A stretch of DNA of 64,000 nt. It comes from UKL13-2 sp031431435. Its GTDB lineage: Bacteria > Pseudomonadota > Gammaproteobacteria > Burkholderiales > Usitatibacteraceae. Under the pieces are notes generated by a model. It was not told the origin of the DNA. It was given only the letters and a program-made list of their open reading frames with translations, and did no database searches. This document shows positions 50,950 to 60,394 of this stretch, piece after piece. Location of the stretch: assembly GCA_031431435.1 (NCBI GenBank), contig JANPDI010000119.1, positions 1-64,000 on the forward strand. The letters are read 5' to 3'. The position numbers and the translations under genes are program-made. Within the stretch, counting starts at the first letter, position 1; every line of letters starts with the position of its first letter.

Positions 50950-53079
50950 CTAACGAACGTTTAGCTGGTCCTTGATGATTCGCGGCGTGATAAAAATTAG
51001 CAGCTCGGTTTTCTCGTCGCGTTTGCGTGTCGACTTGAATAGATTTCCCAGAATTGGAATATCACCAATCAATGGCACCTTGGTCACGTCGGTTCTTGTC
51101 GTCTGCTCGTAGATTCCGCCCAATACGATTGTCTCACCATTCTCGGCAAGCACCTGCGTCTTGAGTGTGCGGGTATCGATTGACGGGATACCACCAAATG
51201 ACGCACCGACGGCATCCTTCTTGATTTCAATATCCATGATGACCTTGTCATCTGGCGTGATTTGCGGCGTGACGTCCAGCGACAAGACGGCAGGTTTAAA
51301 TTGGGTCGTGGTTCCGCCGCTGGCCGCCTGGGTCTGGAATGGAATCTCGGTACCTTGGGTAATGGTCGCCTTGCGCTTGTCAGCAGTGACAATTCGGGGA
51401 TTCGATACGATCTTGCCCCTGTTGTCGGCTTCCAATGCGGAAAGTTCGAGGTTAACCACATTGCCATTACCCAAATTCAGAAAGGTCAGGCCGAGTGCGC
51501 CACCACCGGCAATCGGGAGATTCAAGTTGAGATCGCCCAGTGACGCCGCACTGGTTGAGGTGCCGCGGGCGATACTGTTTGATTGGCCAATGTTGCCACC
51601 AACACCAATGTTTCGACCACTGGCGGTTGCGCCGGCGCCGGTGCCAAAACGCGCACCCAATTCGCGCCGGAAGTTGTCGTCAGCCGTGACGATTCGCGCC
51701 TCAATCAGCACTTGCCGCACCGGGATATCGAGTTGGGCAAGCAGGCGGCGAACATCATCAAGACGTGACGGCACGTCTTGCACAAACATTGTGTTTGTTC
51801 GCGGGTCAACTGTTGCCGAGCCCCGCTTGGACAGAATCTTCTGCTGGCCGTCGCTCAACAGTGAACGAACGTCGCTTGCCTTGGCGTACGACAGGACAAA
51901 GCTTTCGGTGCGAAGCGGTTCAAGTTCGGTGGTTTGCTGGGCAATTTCGAGGGCAAGTTTTTCCTGGGTTGCCAATTCATCCGACGGCGCAATCAGCACC
52001 ACGTTTCCGTTTTTGCGCTTGGATAAACCCTTCGACTGCAGGATGATGTCGAGCGCCTGATCCCAAGGCACGTCTTTTAACCGCAGCGTCAAACTGCCGC
52101 CAACCGTATCGCGGGTAATGATGTTCAGTCCTGTGAAATCCGCGATCACCTGCAATACCGCGCGAACTTCAATGTTCTGGAAATTCAGCGAGAGCTTCTC
52201 GCCGTTATAGCCGGTTCCCTGCACCAGTTTGTTTGGATCATCCTTCAGTTGCTTGATCTCAACAATAAACTGGGTGTCGGTTTGGTACGCAGAGTATTCC
52301 CAATTTCCACGCGGCTCGATCATCATGCGGGTGTTGGCACCCTGATCGATCAAATCAACGGTACGCACCGGCGTCGCAAAATCAAGCACATCAAGACGGC
52401 GAATCAGGTTGCGCGGCGCGGTTGTATTGACAAAATCGACGATGACTAGTTTTCCCTGCTGGCGGATGTCGATCCCGGTCGTCGCTGACGACAAGTCAAC
52501 AATCACGCGGCCCTCGCCATTGCTGCCGCGACGAAAATCAACATCGCGAATAGCAAAACGGGTGGATGTTGTCGTCGGTGTTGGTTCGGCAAAACGCGTG
52601 ACCTGCGCGGTCTCTTTTAACGCGCTCTGGCTAATTCCATCGATGGCAAGCACCAGTGAATTACCCTCAAGCGTTGGCGCATACGACAATGCCCTTGAAA
52701 GATTAATGACAAGTCTGGTGCGGTTGCCCGCCTCAACCACATTTACGGTTCGAACATCGCCCTGGCTGATGTCAACCACGGTTTTTCCGGAGCCGTTGGT
52801 CACGTTGGGCAGGTCGATTGCGATACGCGCCGGGTTTGTGACTGTGAAGCCGTTTGGAATTGCGTCCAACGGCGACTTGAAGTTAACGCGAACCACAACC
52901 TTTCCCCCCTGCTGGGTGGAGGCGGTAATGGATTCGAGTGCATTCTTATCCTGCGCGTTGACTTGCGCGCTCAGCGGCATAAGCAGCAACAGGCCTGCGA
53001 CGGCGCGCACCATTGCAGATTTGATGAAACTCATCAATACCGGCAATCGGAACGTGGATAAAATCGATTTGGCATGCAT
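50950..53079 (-). CDS. pilQ: Type IV pilus secretin PilQ
   Basis: A 709-aa outer-membrane secretin, the pore for type IV pili and often for DNA uptake. It begins with a signal peptide (VRAVAGLLLLMPLSAQVNAQ), then two AMIN domains (about 40-260) and a secretin short N-terminal domain (KLSLNFQNIEVRAVLQVIADFTGLNIITRDTV). A secretin_N domain follows, then the C-terminal secretin core with VPLIGDIPILGNLFKSTRKRDEKTELLIFITPRI. ATG 53079 has GGAGGA 8 nt upstream, which overlaps the pilP stop region. It is the last gene of pilMNOPQ. Confidence 0.96.
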   Translation of the reverse strand: MHAKSILSTFRLPVLMSFIKSAMVRAVAGLLLLMPLSAQVNAQDKNALESITASTQQGGKVVVRVNFKSPLDAIPNGFTVTNPARIAIDLPNVTNGSGKTVVDISQGDVRTVNVVEAGNRTRLVINLSRALSYAPTLEGNSLVLAIDGISQSALKETAQVTRFAEPTPTTTSTRFAIRDVDFRRGSNGEGRVIVDLSSATTGIDIRQQGKLVIVDFVNTTAPRNLIRRLDVLDFATPVRTVDLIDQGANTRMMIEPRGNWEYSAYQTDTQFIVEIKQLKDDPNKLVQGTGYNGEKLSLNFQNIEVRAVLQVIADFTGLNIITRDTVGGSLTLRLKDVPWDQALDIILQSKGLSKRKNGNVVLIAPSDELATQEKLALEIAQQTTELEPLRTESFVLSYAKASDVRSLLSDGQQKILSKRGSATVDPRTNTMFVQDVPSRLDDVRRLLAQLDIPVRQVLIEARIVTADDNFRRELGARFGTGAGATASGRNIGVGGNIGQSNSIARGTSTSAASLGDLNLNLPIAGGGALGLTFLNLGNGNVVNLELSALEADNRGKIVSNPRIVTADKRKATITQGTEIPFQTQAASGGTTTQFKPAVLSLDVTPQITPDDKVIMDIEIKKDAVGASFGGIPSIDTRTLKTQVLAENGETIVLGGIYEQTTRTDVTKVPLIGDIPILGNLFKSTRKRDEKTELLIFITPRIIKDQLNVR

Positions 53080-53081
53080 AA

Positions 53082-53615
53082 CTATTTTCCTCCCGGCGCA
53101 GGGCCTTCGAGCAACGGCAGTACGCTTTCGCGTTCCGCCCAGTCGCCCGCCGTGTCTTGCACGATTTCTTTAAGTTTGATTTCGGAATCTGTTATATCGA
53201 CGATCAAGCCAAAGTTCTGACCGAGGTAATTGCCTTTTTTAACCCGATAAACGGTCTTTTCAGCGCGCACAAGTGCATAAGTGGAACCAGCTTGTGTCAA
53301 TGTGCCAACAAACTTCAGTTGCTCCAGCGAGAAAACTTCCAGCGGCTCTTTGCGCCGGTTCAAATCCGGTGCGTTGGCGCCGGCGTTGTCTTGCTTGATT
53401 GCCAATTTGCGCGGCTTAAAGGGGTCCGGCAGGTCAAAACCCTCATAGGCAAAAGGCGTGAATGGTTTGACCTGCGGCAGCGCCTCGATCTTGCGCGGAA
53501 CATTTTTTTCTGACTCTTTGACAAAGGTCCTCAAGTCTGAAAACCCCTCGCCGCAACCGGCCAGAATCAAAAGCGGCAAAAATGAAAAGAATAATCTTGC
53601 GAACGGGATGCGCAT
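53082..53615 (-). CDS. pilP: Type IV pilus lipoprotein PilP
   Basis: A 177-aa inner-membrane lipoprotein. The signal sequence ends in a lipobox LILAGCGE, so the mature protein begins with a lipidated Cys. The PilP domain shows YEGFDLPDPFKPRKL, the EVFSLEQLKFVGTL segment and VYRVKKGNYLGQNFGLIVDITDSEIKLKEIVQD. It links the PilNO complex to the PilQ secretin. It lies 2 nt from both pilO and pilQ. Confidence 0.95.
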   Translation of the reverse strand: MRIPFARLFFSFLPLLILAGCGEGFSDLRTFVKESEKNVPRKIEALPQVKPFTPFAYEGFDLPDPFKPRKLAIKQDNAGANAPDLNRRKEPLEVFSLEQLKFVGTLTQAGSTYALVRAEKTVYRVKKGNYLGQNFGLIVDITDSEIKLKEIVQDTAGDWAERESVLPLLEGPAPGGK

Positions 53616-53617
53616 AT

Positions 53618-54283
53618 TTATTTGCCCCCCGGTTTCGCCGCACCGCCGGCTTTGGCACCCGCGGCGGTCTTGCGTTGCGACGCGATTTCTTCCGGATCGA
53701 GGTAGCGATAGGTCTTCGCTTTGGCTTCCATCGACAATAAACCGTCGCGAATATTTTCGATTTTTAAATCATTGAGCAGCACGATACGTGGCAGTTTCGA
53801 CACGTCGCTGGCGAATGCCCCAAGATCGTGATAATTGCCAGTCACCTTGAGGTCGACCGGCTTCTCTGCGTAGAACTCGGTAAATACCTCATTTTGCGCC
53901 GGCTTAAAAAGCTCGAATTGCAACCCACGCCCCAACCCGGCAGAGTTGATATCGATGATGAGCGCCTCGATCTCGGACTTGGTCGGCAATTGTTTCAACA
54001 GCGCGCCAAACGACTGCTCGATATCGGCCCTTTGCTGCTGGTATGCCTCGAGATTAACCGCGAGTTTCTTCTTTTCCAGGAACGTCGTCTTAAGGTCGGT
54101 TTCTTTTTTCTCTTCTTTGTCGAGCTCGGCGCGTTGTGCGTCAAACAGCAAAAACCATGCGCCGACAAAAATACCCGCAAATAGGAGAATAAAAGCGCCT
54201 ACCTTAAACAGCCAGGGCCAGTTACCTGGATTTTTGGGGTCAAGCTGTTTGAGTTCCTCAATCCATTTATTCAGCGCGTTCAT
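53618..54283 (-). CDS. pilO: Type IV pilus inner-membrane protein PilO
   Basis: A 221-aa protein with one N-terminal helix (LFKVGAFILLFAGIFVGAWFLLF), a coiled coil (about 50-110) and a periplasmic ferredoxin-like domain (LIIDINSAGLGRGLQFELFKPAQNEVFTEFYAEKPVDLKVTGNYHDLGAFASDVSKLPRIV). It forms heterodimers with PilN in the alignment subcomplex. The Ala/Gly/Lys-rich C-terminal tail is not conserved in the family. Its start overlaps pilN as ATGA. Confidence 0.95.
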   Translation of the reverse strand: MNALNKWIEELKQLDPKNPGNWPWLFKVGAFILLFAGIFVGAWFLLFDAQRAELDKEEKKETDLKTTFLEKKKLAVNLEAYQQQRADIEQSFGALLKQLPTKSEIEALIIDINSAGLGRGLQFELFKPAQNEVFTEFYAEKPVDLKVTGNYHDLGAFASDVSKLPRIVLLNDLKIENIRDGLLSMEAKAKTYRYLDPEEIASQRKTAAGAKAGGAAKPGGK

Positions 54284-54900
54284 GCTTTTTTCTCCGCGGC
54301 CTTGGCCGGCCCGCCTGGCGCGGCTTTTCCAGGCACGCCGCCCTTGGCGCCATCCGCCTTGGCGCGTTTGACGAAGAAATCGAGGTTGAACTCGTTGGCA
54401 CGAACCTGATTTACCATCACGGCTTTGATCTCAATCAGGTTGGGGTTTTCCAGAAATGGCGACGCTTCAATGTTGCGCATAAAAGCGGATACGCGCGCCT
54501 GTGATTGTGTGTACCCGGTCACATTTATCTTGTTACCGGTTTGCTTGATTGACTTCAAATACAGGCCCTCTGGAAGCTGCCGAAGCATTTGATCCAGTAG
54601 CTGGACTGGTTCTGAACGATTCAGCTGGAGCCCTTCAACGACCTGCTTTTTGGCCAGCAATGATGCTGTTTCTTCACGGATCTTCCGAATCTCTTCAATT
54701 TGTTTGTCCAGTTTTGCAATCTCGTCGCCCAAATAGCGGTTTCGGCCTTTCTGGTTGTCGACTTGCGCGGCAAACACCGTCCAAAGTAAACCGACGATGG
54801 CGAGCGCCAGCACCGCGGTAACCCCGGCAAGTATGGCGAACTGCTGTTGTCGCGCCTTACGGCGGACTTCGCGGTGGGGGAGTAGGTTAACGCGAATCAT
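54280..54900 (-). CDS. pilN: Type IV pilus inner-membrane protein PilN
   Basis: A 206-aa protein. The conserved cytoplasmic N-terminus MIRVNLLPHREVRRK binds PilM. One helix follows (QFAILAGVTAVLALAIVGLLWTVFA), then a coiled coil and a periplasmic domain (LPEGLYLKSIKQTGNKINVTGYTQSQARVSAFMRNIEASPF). It overlaps pilM and pilO by 4 nt each. Confidence 0.95.
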   Translation of the reverse strand: MIRVNLLPHREVRRKARQQQFAILAGVTAVLALAIVGLLWTVFAAQVDNQKGRNRYLGDEIAKLDKQIEEIRKIREETASLLAKKQVVEGLQLNRSEPVQLLDQMLRQLPEGLYLKSIKQTGNKINVTGYTQSQARVSAFMRNIEASPFLENPNLIEIKAVMVNQVRANEFNLDFFVKRAKADGAKGGVPGKAAPGGPAKAAEKKA

Positions 54901-55994
54901 GAAGGGTCAAACCTCCGCATCGCCAGGCCGCAGGCGATCATCAACGCGGGCGCATCAACCGTCAATTGGCGCGGCTTTATTTTTGGCGATAGCGCCATAT
55001 TGGCAAACGGGTTTGCCACCACGGTGTGAACCTGGGTGCGTTGGGCAACCATGTCCTCCAGGCCGTCAAGCATCGCACAACCACCACATAAAACAATATG
55101 ATCGACCTTGTTGAACTGGGTCGATGTAAAGAAGAATTGCAGCGCCCGCGAAATTTCCAGAACGATTTTTTCGTTGAACGGATGCAGCACATCGGGGCCA
55201 TAGTTTTCCGGCAGTCCGCCGGCTTTTTTGGCGACCTCGGCCTCTTCGACCGGCATCCCGAATTGACGGGAAATATCCTGGGTCAATTGATATCCGCCAA
55301 GTTGCTGCTCACGCGAATAGACTTGCTGGTCTTCGGCCATCACCGTCACGCGGGTGGTCTGCGCACCAATGTCGATAATCGCCGTAACGTCCTTGTCTTT
55401 GATACCGGTTGCATTGCCCTTGATCATGTCAAAGGCGGCAAGTGAAGCGTAAGACTCCACATCCATGACGGTTGTTTTTAATCCGGCCGCCTCGGCAACA
55501 GCAACTCGATCTTCGATTTTTTCTTTTCTTGACGCCGCAATCAGCACTTCAACCTCGGTTTCGCTGTTGGGCGCGGGTCCGATGACCTGAAAGTCAAGAT
55601 TGACTTCATCAAGACTGAAAGGGATGTACTGGTTGGCTTCGGACTGAACCTGAAACTCCATATCCTCTTCACGCTGATTGGCCGCCAGTAACACCTTCTT
55701 GGTAATTACCGCTGCCGACGGCAGCGCCAGCGCGATGTTCTTTATCCGCGTGCCCAGTTGCTTGTGGGCGCGTTTCATCACCTCACCGGCAGCTTCAATA
55801 TTGGCAATGTTGCCGTCCGAAACAGTATCGCGGGGCAACGGCTCGATCACGTATCGTTCGACGCGATACAGCCCCTTTCCGGCTTCGACAATTTCAACCA
55901 TCTTGATAAACGACGAACTGATGTCGACCCCGACCAGCGGCGGCGTCTTTGCCCGAAGGAATTCAAACTGATCCGCCAGTTTTTCTTTAAGCAT
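54897..55994 (-). CDS. pilM: Type IV pilus actin-like ATPase PilM
   Basis: A 365-aa cytoplasmic actin-fold protein. The ATP-binding motifs include LVGVDISSSFIKMVEI at the N-terminus, AIIDIGAQTTRVTVM in the middle and IVLCGGCAMLDGLEDMVAQ near the C-terminus. It binds the PilN N-terminus and links the pilus base to the motor. It is the first gene of pilMNOPQ and follows a 396-bp AT-rich region shared with the divergent PBP1a gene, an arrangement common in proteobacteria. Confidence 0.96.
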   Translation of the reverse strand: MLKEKLADQFEFLRAKTPPLVGVDISSSFIKMVEIVEAGKGLYRVERYVIEPLPRDTVSDGNIANIEAAGEVMKRAHKQLGTRIKNIALALPSAAVITKKVLLAANQREEDMEFQVQSEANQYIPFSLDEVNLDFQVIGPAPNSETEVEVLIAASRKEKIEDRVAVAEAAGLKTTVMDVESYASLAAFDMIKGNATGIKDKDVTAIIDIGAQTTRVTVMAEDQQVYSREQQLGGYQLTQDISRQFGMPVEEAEVAKKAGGLPENYGPDVLHPFNEKIVLEISRALQFFFTSTQFNKVDHIVLCGGCAMLDGLEDMVAQRTQVHTVVANPFANMALSPKIKPRQLTVDAPALMIACGLAMRRFDPS

Positions 55995-56390
55995 GGAAGG
56001 TTACGCCTTCGAGTGGACGCGGGTTTCACCCCGACGCTAAACAGTCTATTTAGAACTTTTTGTATTGCGTTGCCAAGGACATGCTGGAAAAAACATACCC
56101 CAAAACACATACCAAACATTAAATCAGTGCACTAAACCGGCTTCATTACAAACAACTTTATACAATTTACATTAAATCCTAGCAACAAGTAACGGACGTG
56201 TAAAGCATTTTTTTGAAATCCGCCCCTTTTGCGACATGCCAAAATATACGCTGTTGACCCCATTTTCGGCAAGGTTTGTTCGTGTCATGCCTATGATAGA
56301 CCCATCCCAGCTGCCCCAATCTTGCCACTTTTGGCCGACTTCTGACCATTTCGACTTGGGGGGTGCCGATATAATCAACCCGCCAACACG
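55995..56390. other. 396-bp AT-rich divergent promoter region of pilM and PBP1a
   Basis: There is no gene I trust. The decamer ACATTAAATC appears twice, 56 bp apart (about 56115 and 56170), upstream of pilM. A TATAAT box for the PBP1a gene is at 56370-56375. The middle is AT-rich. An 82-codon minus-strand frame across the PBP1a start lacks a ribosome-binding site and family likeness. Confidence 0.55.
56370..56375 (+). promoter_or_regulatory. -10 box for PBP1a
   Basis: TATAAT lies 15 bp before the ATG at 56391. The -35 region is weak (TTTCGA-like at about 56349). If this is the promoter, the leader is very short and favours the later start ATG 56421. Confidence 0.45.
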
Positions 56391-58757
56391 ATGATTGGCG
56401 TTTCCTGGATTCGAGTACACATGGTGCTTCGCTGGTGGTTTTATCCCCTTATTTTGCTGGGCTCTCTCATTTTGGCGGCGGTTGGCGTGGTGGCTCTAAC
56501 GCTGGCACTGCTGTATCCGAACCTGCCTTCGATTGATGCTGTCACCGACTACCGTCCCAAATTGCCGCTCAAGGTGTTCACCGCGGAAGGGGATTTAATC
56601 GGCGAGTTTGGCGAGGAAAAACGCTCTTTTGTGAAGGTTGGCGATTTCCCTGAGGTGATGAAGCAGGCTATTTTGGCTGCCGAAGACGAGCGCTTTTACC
56701 AGCACGGTGGCGTCGACTATATCGGCCTGACAAGGGCGGCAACGGCGATCTTGGCATCTGGAAAGATCAAGGGTGGCGCATCTACCATCACCCAACAGGT
56801 GGCGAGAAATTTCTTTCTGACCAACGAACAAACTCCCACGCGCAAAATGTCGGAGTGGTTGCTCGCTTATAAGATTGAGGCCAATCTCTCTAAGGATCAG
56901 ATTTTTGAAATCTATCTGAATCATATTTTTCTGGGCAATCGCGCACATGGGTTTGCGGCGGCCAGCCGGGTCTATTACAACAAGGATGTCAGTCAGATTA
57001 GCGCGGCCGAGGCGGCCATGCTGGCCGGTCTACCCAAGGCACCTTCGTTATATAACCCATTTAATAATCTCAAGCGGGCGACCCTCCGGCAACAGTACGT
57101 GCTCCGACGGATGGGCGAACTCAATTTCCTTGATGAGGCCAAGCTTGCCGCTGCGCGTGCCGAAATATTGAAATTCAACCGGGACCGCACGATGTACCCC
57201 GTCAATGCGGAATATGTTGCCGAAATGGCGCGCCAAGAGGTCTTTGAACAATATGGGGAAAAGGCGTACGTGAGCGGGATTCGTGTCTATACGACGATTC
57301 GGCGCGCAGACCAAGAGTCTGCAACATCAGGATTGCGCAAAGGTGTGCTTGAGTATGACCGTCGGCACGGATACCGCGGGCCGGAAGGGTATGTCAACCT
57401 GCCTGACGCCAAGAACAATCGGGATGAAATTGACGAGGCCATCGAAGAGGCGCTATCGACCAAGGACATTGTCGGCGAACTGATGCCGGCGGTGATTACC
57501 GACATCGACGCGAAACAAGTGATCGCACTGACGAAGCGCGCTGAAACCATTTCCCTCACCGGCGATGCGCTCAAGTTCGCGGTTCGCGCAATGGCGGAAA
57601 AAGCCGGACCTGTCAAACTGAAACGGGGCTCGATAATCCGCATCGGCCAGGATGAGAAGGGTGCACCGGCAATCGCCCAATTGCCAAAAGTCGAGGCGGG
57701 GTTTGTATCGATCGATCCGCTTGATGGTGGTGTCAGGGCGCTCGCGGGCGGGTTTGATTTCACGGCGAACAAATTCAACCATGTCACACAGGCGATGAGG
57801 CAGCCGGGTTCGTCGTTCAAGCCGTTTGTTTATTCTGCGGCGCTCGAGAAGGGCTTTACGCCGGCGACCATCATCAACGATGCGCCAATTGTTTTTGATC
57901 CCGGTCGCAATGGCGGACAAATTTGGGAGCCCAAGAACTACGACGGGAAGTATGAGGGCCCCATGCGTTTGCGGCAGGCGCTGGCAAAGTCCAAAAACAT
58001 GGTGTCGATTCGAATTTTGCAAGCCATCACACCGCAATATGCTCAGGACTACATCACGCGTTTCGGATTTGATGCAAAACAGCACCCGGCGTATCTCACA
58101 ATGGCGCTGGGGGCCGGCTCGACCACACCACTGCAAATGGCCGGCGCGTACAGCGTGTTTATCAATGGCGGTTTCCGGATCAAACCCTATTTCATCACCA
58201 AGATTACCGACGACAAGGGTGCCGTCTTGTTTACCGCGCTGCCTGAACGCGCCACCACCGACGAGTCCGCCGTCAAAACCGCCGAACGCGTGATCGACCC
58301 CCGCAACGCCTTCATCATGACATCACTGATGCGTGACGTCGTGCGATACGGGACCGGCGCGCGCGCCATGAGTTTGGGGCGCAATGATTTGGGTGGCAAG
58401 ACCGGTACGACCAACGACCATTACGATGCGTGGTTTGCCGGTTTCAGTTCGACCCAGGTGGGCATTGCCTGGATCGGCTTTGACAACCCGGCGGACCTCG
58501 GAAACAACGAAACTGGCGGACAGGCAGCATTGCCAATCTGGATGCACTACATGGCACGTTCAATGAAAGGCGTAAAACAAAACGACTTTGTGCCGCCAGA
58601 CGGAATTGTCAACGTCGCCATTGGCGGTGAAGGTAAAGATGGCGCGCCTCTCAGTGAGTTTGTTTATGCCGAAAATGCCGGCAATGTTGGCAATGCCCCG
58701 GCAGCACTGCGTGAAGCCAACAAGCCGTCAGAAGAAGTCAAGAATCAGATTTTCTAA
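56391..58757 (+). CDS. mrcA: Class A penicillin-binding protein 1a (bifunctional)
   Basis: A 788-aa inner-membrane enzyme that polymerises and crosslinks peptidoglycan. One N-terminal helix (LILLGSLILAAVGVVALTLAL) is followed by the glycosyltransferase-51 domain with AILAAEDERFYQHGGVD, GGASTITQQVARNFFL and IYLNHIFLGNRAHGFAAASRVYY. An OB-like insert (about 300-430) precedes the transpeptidase domain. Its active-site Ser lies in QPGSSFKPFVYSAAL (SxxK), then SKNMVSIR (SxN) and GGKTGTTND (KTG). All catalytic motifs are present. The start could also be ATG 56421 (MVLRWW). Confidence 0.95.
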   Translation: MIGVSWIRVHMVLRWWFYPLILLGSLILAAVGVVALTLALLYPNLPSIDAVTDYRPKLPLKVFTAEGDLIGEFGEEKRSFVKVGDFPEVMKQAILAAEDERFYQHGGVDYIGLTRAATAILASGKIKGGASTITQQVARNFFLTNEQTPTRKMSEWLLAYKIEANLSKDQIFEIYLNHIFLGNRAHGFAAASRVYYNKDVSQISAAEAAMLAGLPKAPSLYNPFNNLKRATLRQQYVLRRMGELNFLDEAKLAAARAEILKFNRDRTMYPVNAEYVAEMARQEVFEQYGEKAYVSGIRVYTTIRRADQESATSGLRKGVLEYDRRHGYRGPEGYVNLPDAKNNRDEIDEAIEEALSTKDIVGELMPAVITDIDAKQVIALTKRAETISLTGDALKFAVRAMAEKAGPVKLKRGSIIRIGQDEKGAPAIAQLPKVEAGFVSIDPLDGGVRALAGGFDFTANKFNHVTQAMRQPGSSFKPFVYSAALEKGFTPATIINDAPIVFDPGRNGGQIWEPKNYDGKYEGPMRLRQALAKSKNMVSIRILQAITPQYAQDYITRFGFDAKQHPAYLTMALGAGSTTPLQMAGAYSVFINGGFRIKPYFITKITDDKGAVLFTALPERATTDESAVKTAERVIDPRNAFIMTSLMRDVVRYGTGARAMSLGRNDLGGKTGTTNDHYDAWFAGFSSTQVGIAWIGFDNPADLGNNETGGQAALPIWMHYMARSMKGVKQNDFVPPDGIVNVAIGGEGKDGAPLSEFVYAENAGNVGNAPAALREANKPSEEVKNQIF

Positions 58758-58764
58758 CCGCATC

Positions 58765-59580
58765 ATGCCAGCACATCCAACCCGGCGGCGCCGCGCGACA
58801 ACTGCAACATCATTGCCCATTGACATGTGGACGGCCCCGACTGAACCGGCACCCGCACCGAATGCGCCTGCCGCGCGGCGCCCGGAAAAAAGTGCTGTGC
58901 ACGGCAACGAAACGCTGCGCCGGGCCATTGCGCGGCAGGCGGCACGGCTGATCGACGAAGGCCAGATTGATTACCACGCTGCCAAAGTCAAGGCGGCAAA
59001 GGCGCTGGGGGCCGAGTCAACGGGACACAACGCGCTACCGGACAATGCCGAAATCGAGGCGGCGCTGCGTGAACATCAGGCGCTGTTTGCCGGGGAGACG
59101 CAGCGACAGGCGCTGAATGCGCTGCGCAAGGTTGCCTGCCAGAGCATGCGGTGGCTGGCTGATTTTGAGCCGTGGCTGACCGGCGGGGTGCTCAACGGCT
59201 CTGCCAATGAATACAGTGCGGTCGAATTGGAATTGATCGGCGTTGAGGCAAAGTCGTTCGAGTTATTTTTGCTCGGCGAGGACCTCGATTTTGATATTCG
59301 CCCGCATCAGGCACACCGTGCTAGCCGCCGCGAACGTCATTCGCGCAAACGCAGCGTTAAGCCGCGGGATGTGGTCTCAGCCTATGCATACGAATTTTTC
59401 TTCGACGATGCGCCGGTTGAAATCACAATTTACGACAGTCATGCAGATCGCCAGGCAAAACACCCGCACAGCAGCGTCAAACACGAACGCGCTCAACTCA
59501 AAGAGGTCCTAAGGCGATTTGACGGCAATGAAAGAAAAACAGAAAGTCTAATTTCTGCGGTGCAATTGGGGCAGAAATGA
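58765..59580 (+). CDS. Uncharacterised protein, possibly nucleotidyltransferase-like
   Basis: A 271-aa cytoplasmic protein. The first 40 residues are Pro/Arg/Ala-rich and probably disordered. A helical region (AIARQAARLIDEGQIDYHAAKVKAAKALG) and LNALRKVACQSMRWLADFEPWLTGGVLNGSANEYSAVELELIGVEAKSFELFLLGEDLDFDI follow. The spacing of GSA...ELEL...EDLDFDI recalls the GS...DxD pattern of the pol-beta nucleotidyltransferase fold, but this is a weak resemblance. The C-terminus contains YAYEFFFDDAPVEITIYDS. The ATG at 58765 lies 8 nt after the PBP1a stop, so it is probably co-transcribed. I know no experimentally studied member. Confidence 0.7.
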   Translation: MPAHPTRRRRATTATSLPIDMWTAPTEPAPAPNAPAARRPEKSAVHGNETLRRAIARQAARLIDEGQIDYHAAKVKAAKALGAESTGHNALPDNAEIEAALREHQALFAGETQRQALNALRKVACQSMRWLADFEPWLTGGVLNGSANEYSAVELELIGVEAKSFELFLLGEDLDFDIRPHQAHRASRRERHSRKRSVKPRDVVSAYAYEFFFDDAPVEITIYDSHADRQAKHPHSSVKHERAQLKEVLRRFDGNERKTESLISAVQLGQK

Positions 59581-59627
59581 CTGGTGAAGCCCGCGGATAC
59601 TAGACTTTCATCGGTGCGGCATCGAGC

Positions 59628-59652
59628 CGGCCGTGGGCGCCGGTTTTTTTCA
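59628..59652 (+). terminator. Intrinsic terminator after the uncharacterised gene
   Basis: A GC-rich hairpin CCGGC/GCCGG followed by T7 lies about 50 nt after the stop at 59580. Confidence 0.7.
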
Positions 59653-59687
59653 CCCGCTTCAACAAGCTAAAGAGTAATCACCTGTCA

Positions 59688-60270
59688 GGTGGAAAATTTC
59701 ACGTCCACAGACCACACGACCATGCCCTCGAACACGTCTCGCATGGCGATAAGGGCGGCAATCGGCTCACACAATATGTGGCTGTTTTCACCGCCATTCT
59801 GGCCACCATTGGCGCCATCGTCAGTTAACAAGGCGGACATACCCAGAACGAGGCGCGTCTGTACAAGAATGAAGCGGTGCCTAGAAAGACAGATGCAGCC
59901 AATCATTGGTCCTACTATCAGGGCAAGAGCACGAAACAAAATCCTGCGGAACTTGCCGAGTCCCTCACGGGCAATTCGCAACAAACAACCAAACATACAG
60001 CCGAAATTGTGCGGTACAAGGAGGAGAAAGCCGTCATCAAAAGATGAGGCGGAGAAATTTGAGCAACGTTCAAAGGATGCCGACAAAAAGTCAGACGGCG
60101 CGGCAAATCCGCACGACAAACTCGCCCAGGCAATGACCCTCATTCAAATTGCCATTTCACTCGCGGCATTTGCGTAATTACGCAACGGCGCTGGTTATTC
60201 GGCCTGGCCGGATTGGCGGCTGCCGGTGGACTCGCATTTTGGATTTTGGCGTTTTTCAGTCACGGCGTGT
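59688..60270 (+). pseudogene. Decayed DUF4337-family gene
   Basis: Pieces of a DUF4337 protein are spread over two frames. In frame 0 (codons starting at 59691) it reads HDHALEHVSHGDKGGNRL and TQYVAVFTAILATIGAIVS, then stop TAA 59826-59828. The same frame continues with TQNEARLYKNEAVPRKTDA and ANHWSYYQGKSTKQ to a stop at 60045. A one-base shift at an A4 run (60039-60042) moves to KDEAEKFEQRSKDADKKS and LAQAMTLIQIAISLAAFA. Another shift near 60174 returns to QRRWLFGLAGLAAAGGLAF. This follows the family order (N-terminal helix, LYKNEA, YYQ, LIQIAI, RRWL). A further lesion near 59712 is likely at the start. The living protein is a small membrane protein of unknown role. Confidence 0.75.
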
Positions 60271-60394
60271 CGTGTCATGATGACATTTCCAAGCGAGCCG
60301 CCAATCGGTTGAATTGGCCGTCAAATTGGCGATTATTTGGTGCATCCGCCGCTGTCGATGATCGCTAGTATTCACCTACGCAATTTTGCGTACG

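Noticed and set aside
56172..56420. 82-codon minus-strand frame in the pilM/PBP1a divergent region
   Set aside because: It overlaps the PBP1a start and promoter, has no ribosome-binding site and no family likeness.
59685..60143. 152-codon minus-strand frame over the DUF4337 remnant
   Set aside because: The plus strand shows ordered DUF4337 motifs across two frames; the minus-strand product resembles nothing and lacks a ribosome-binding site.
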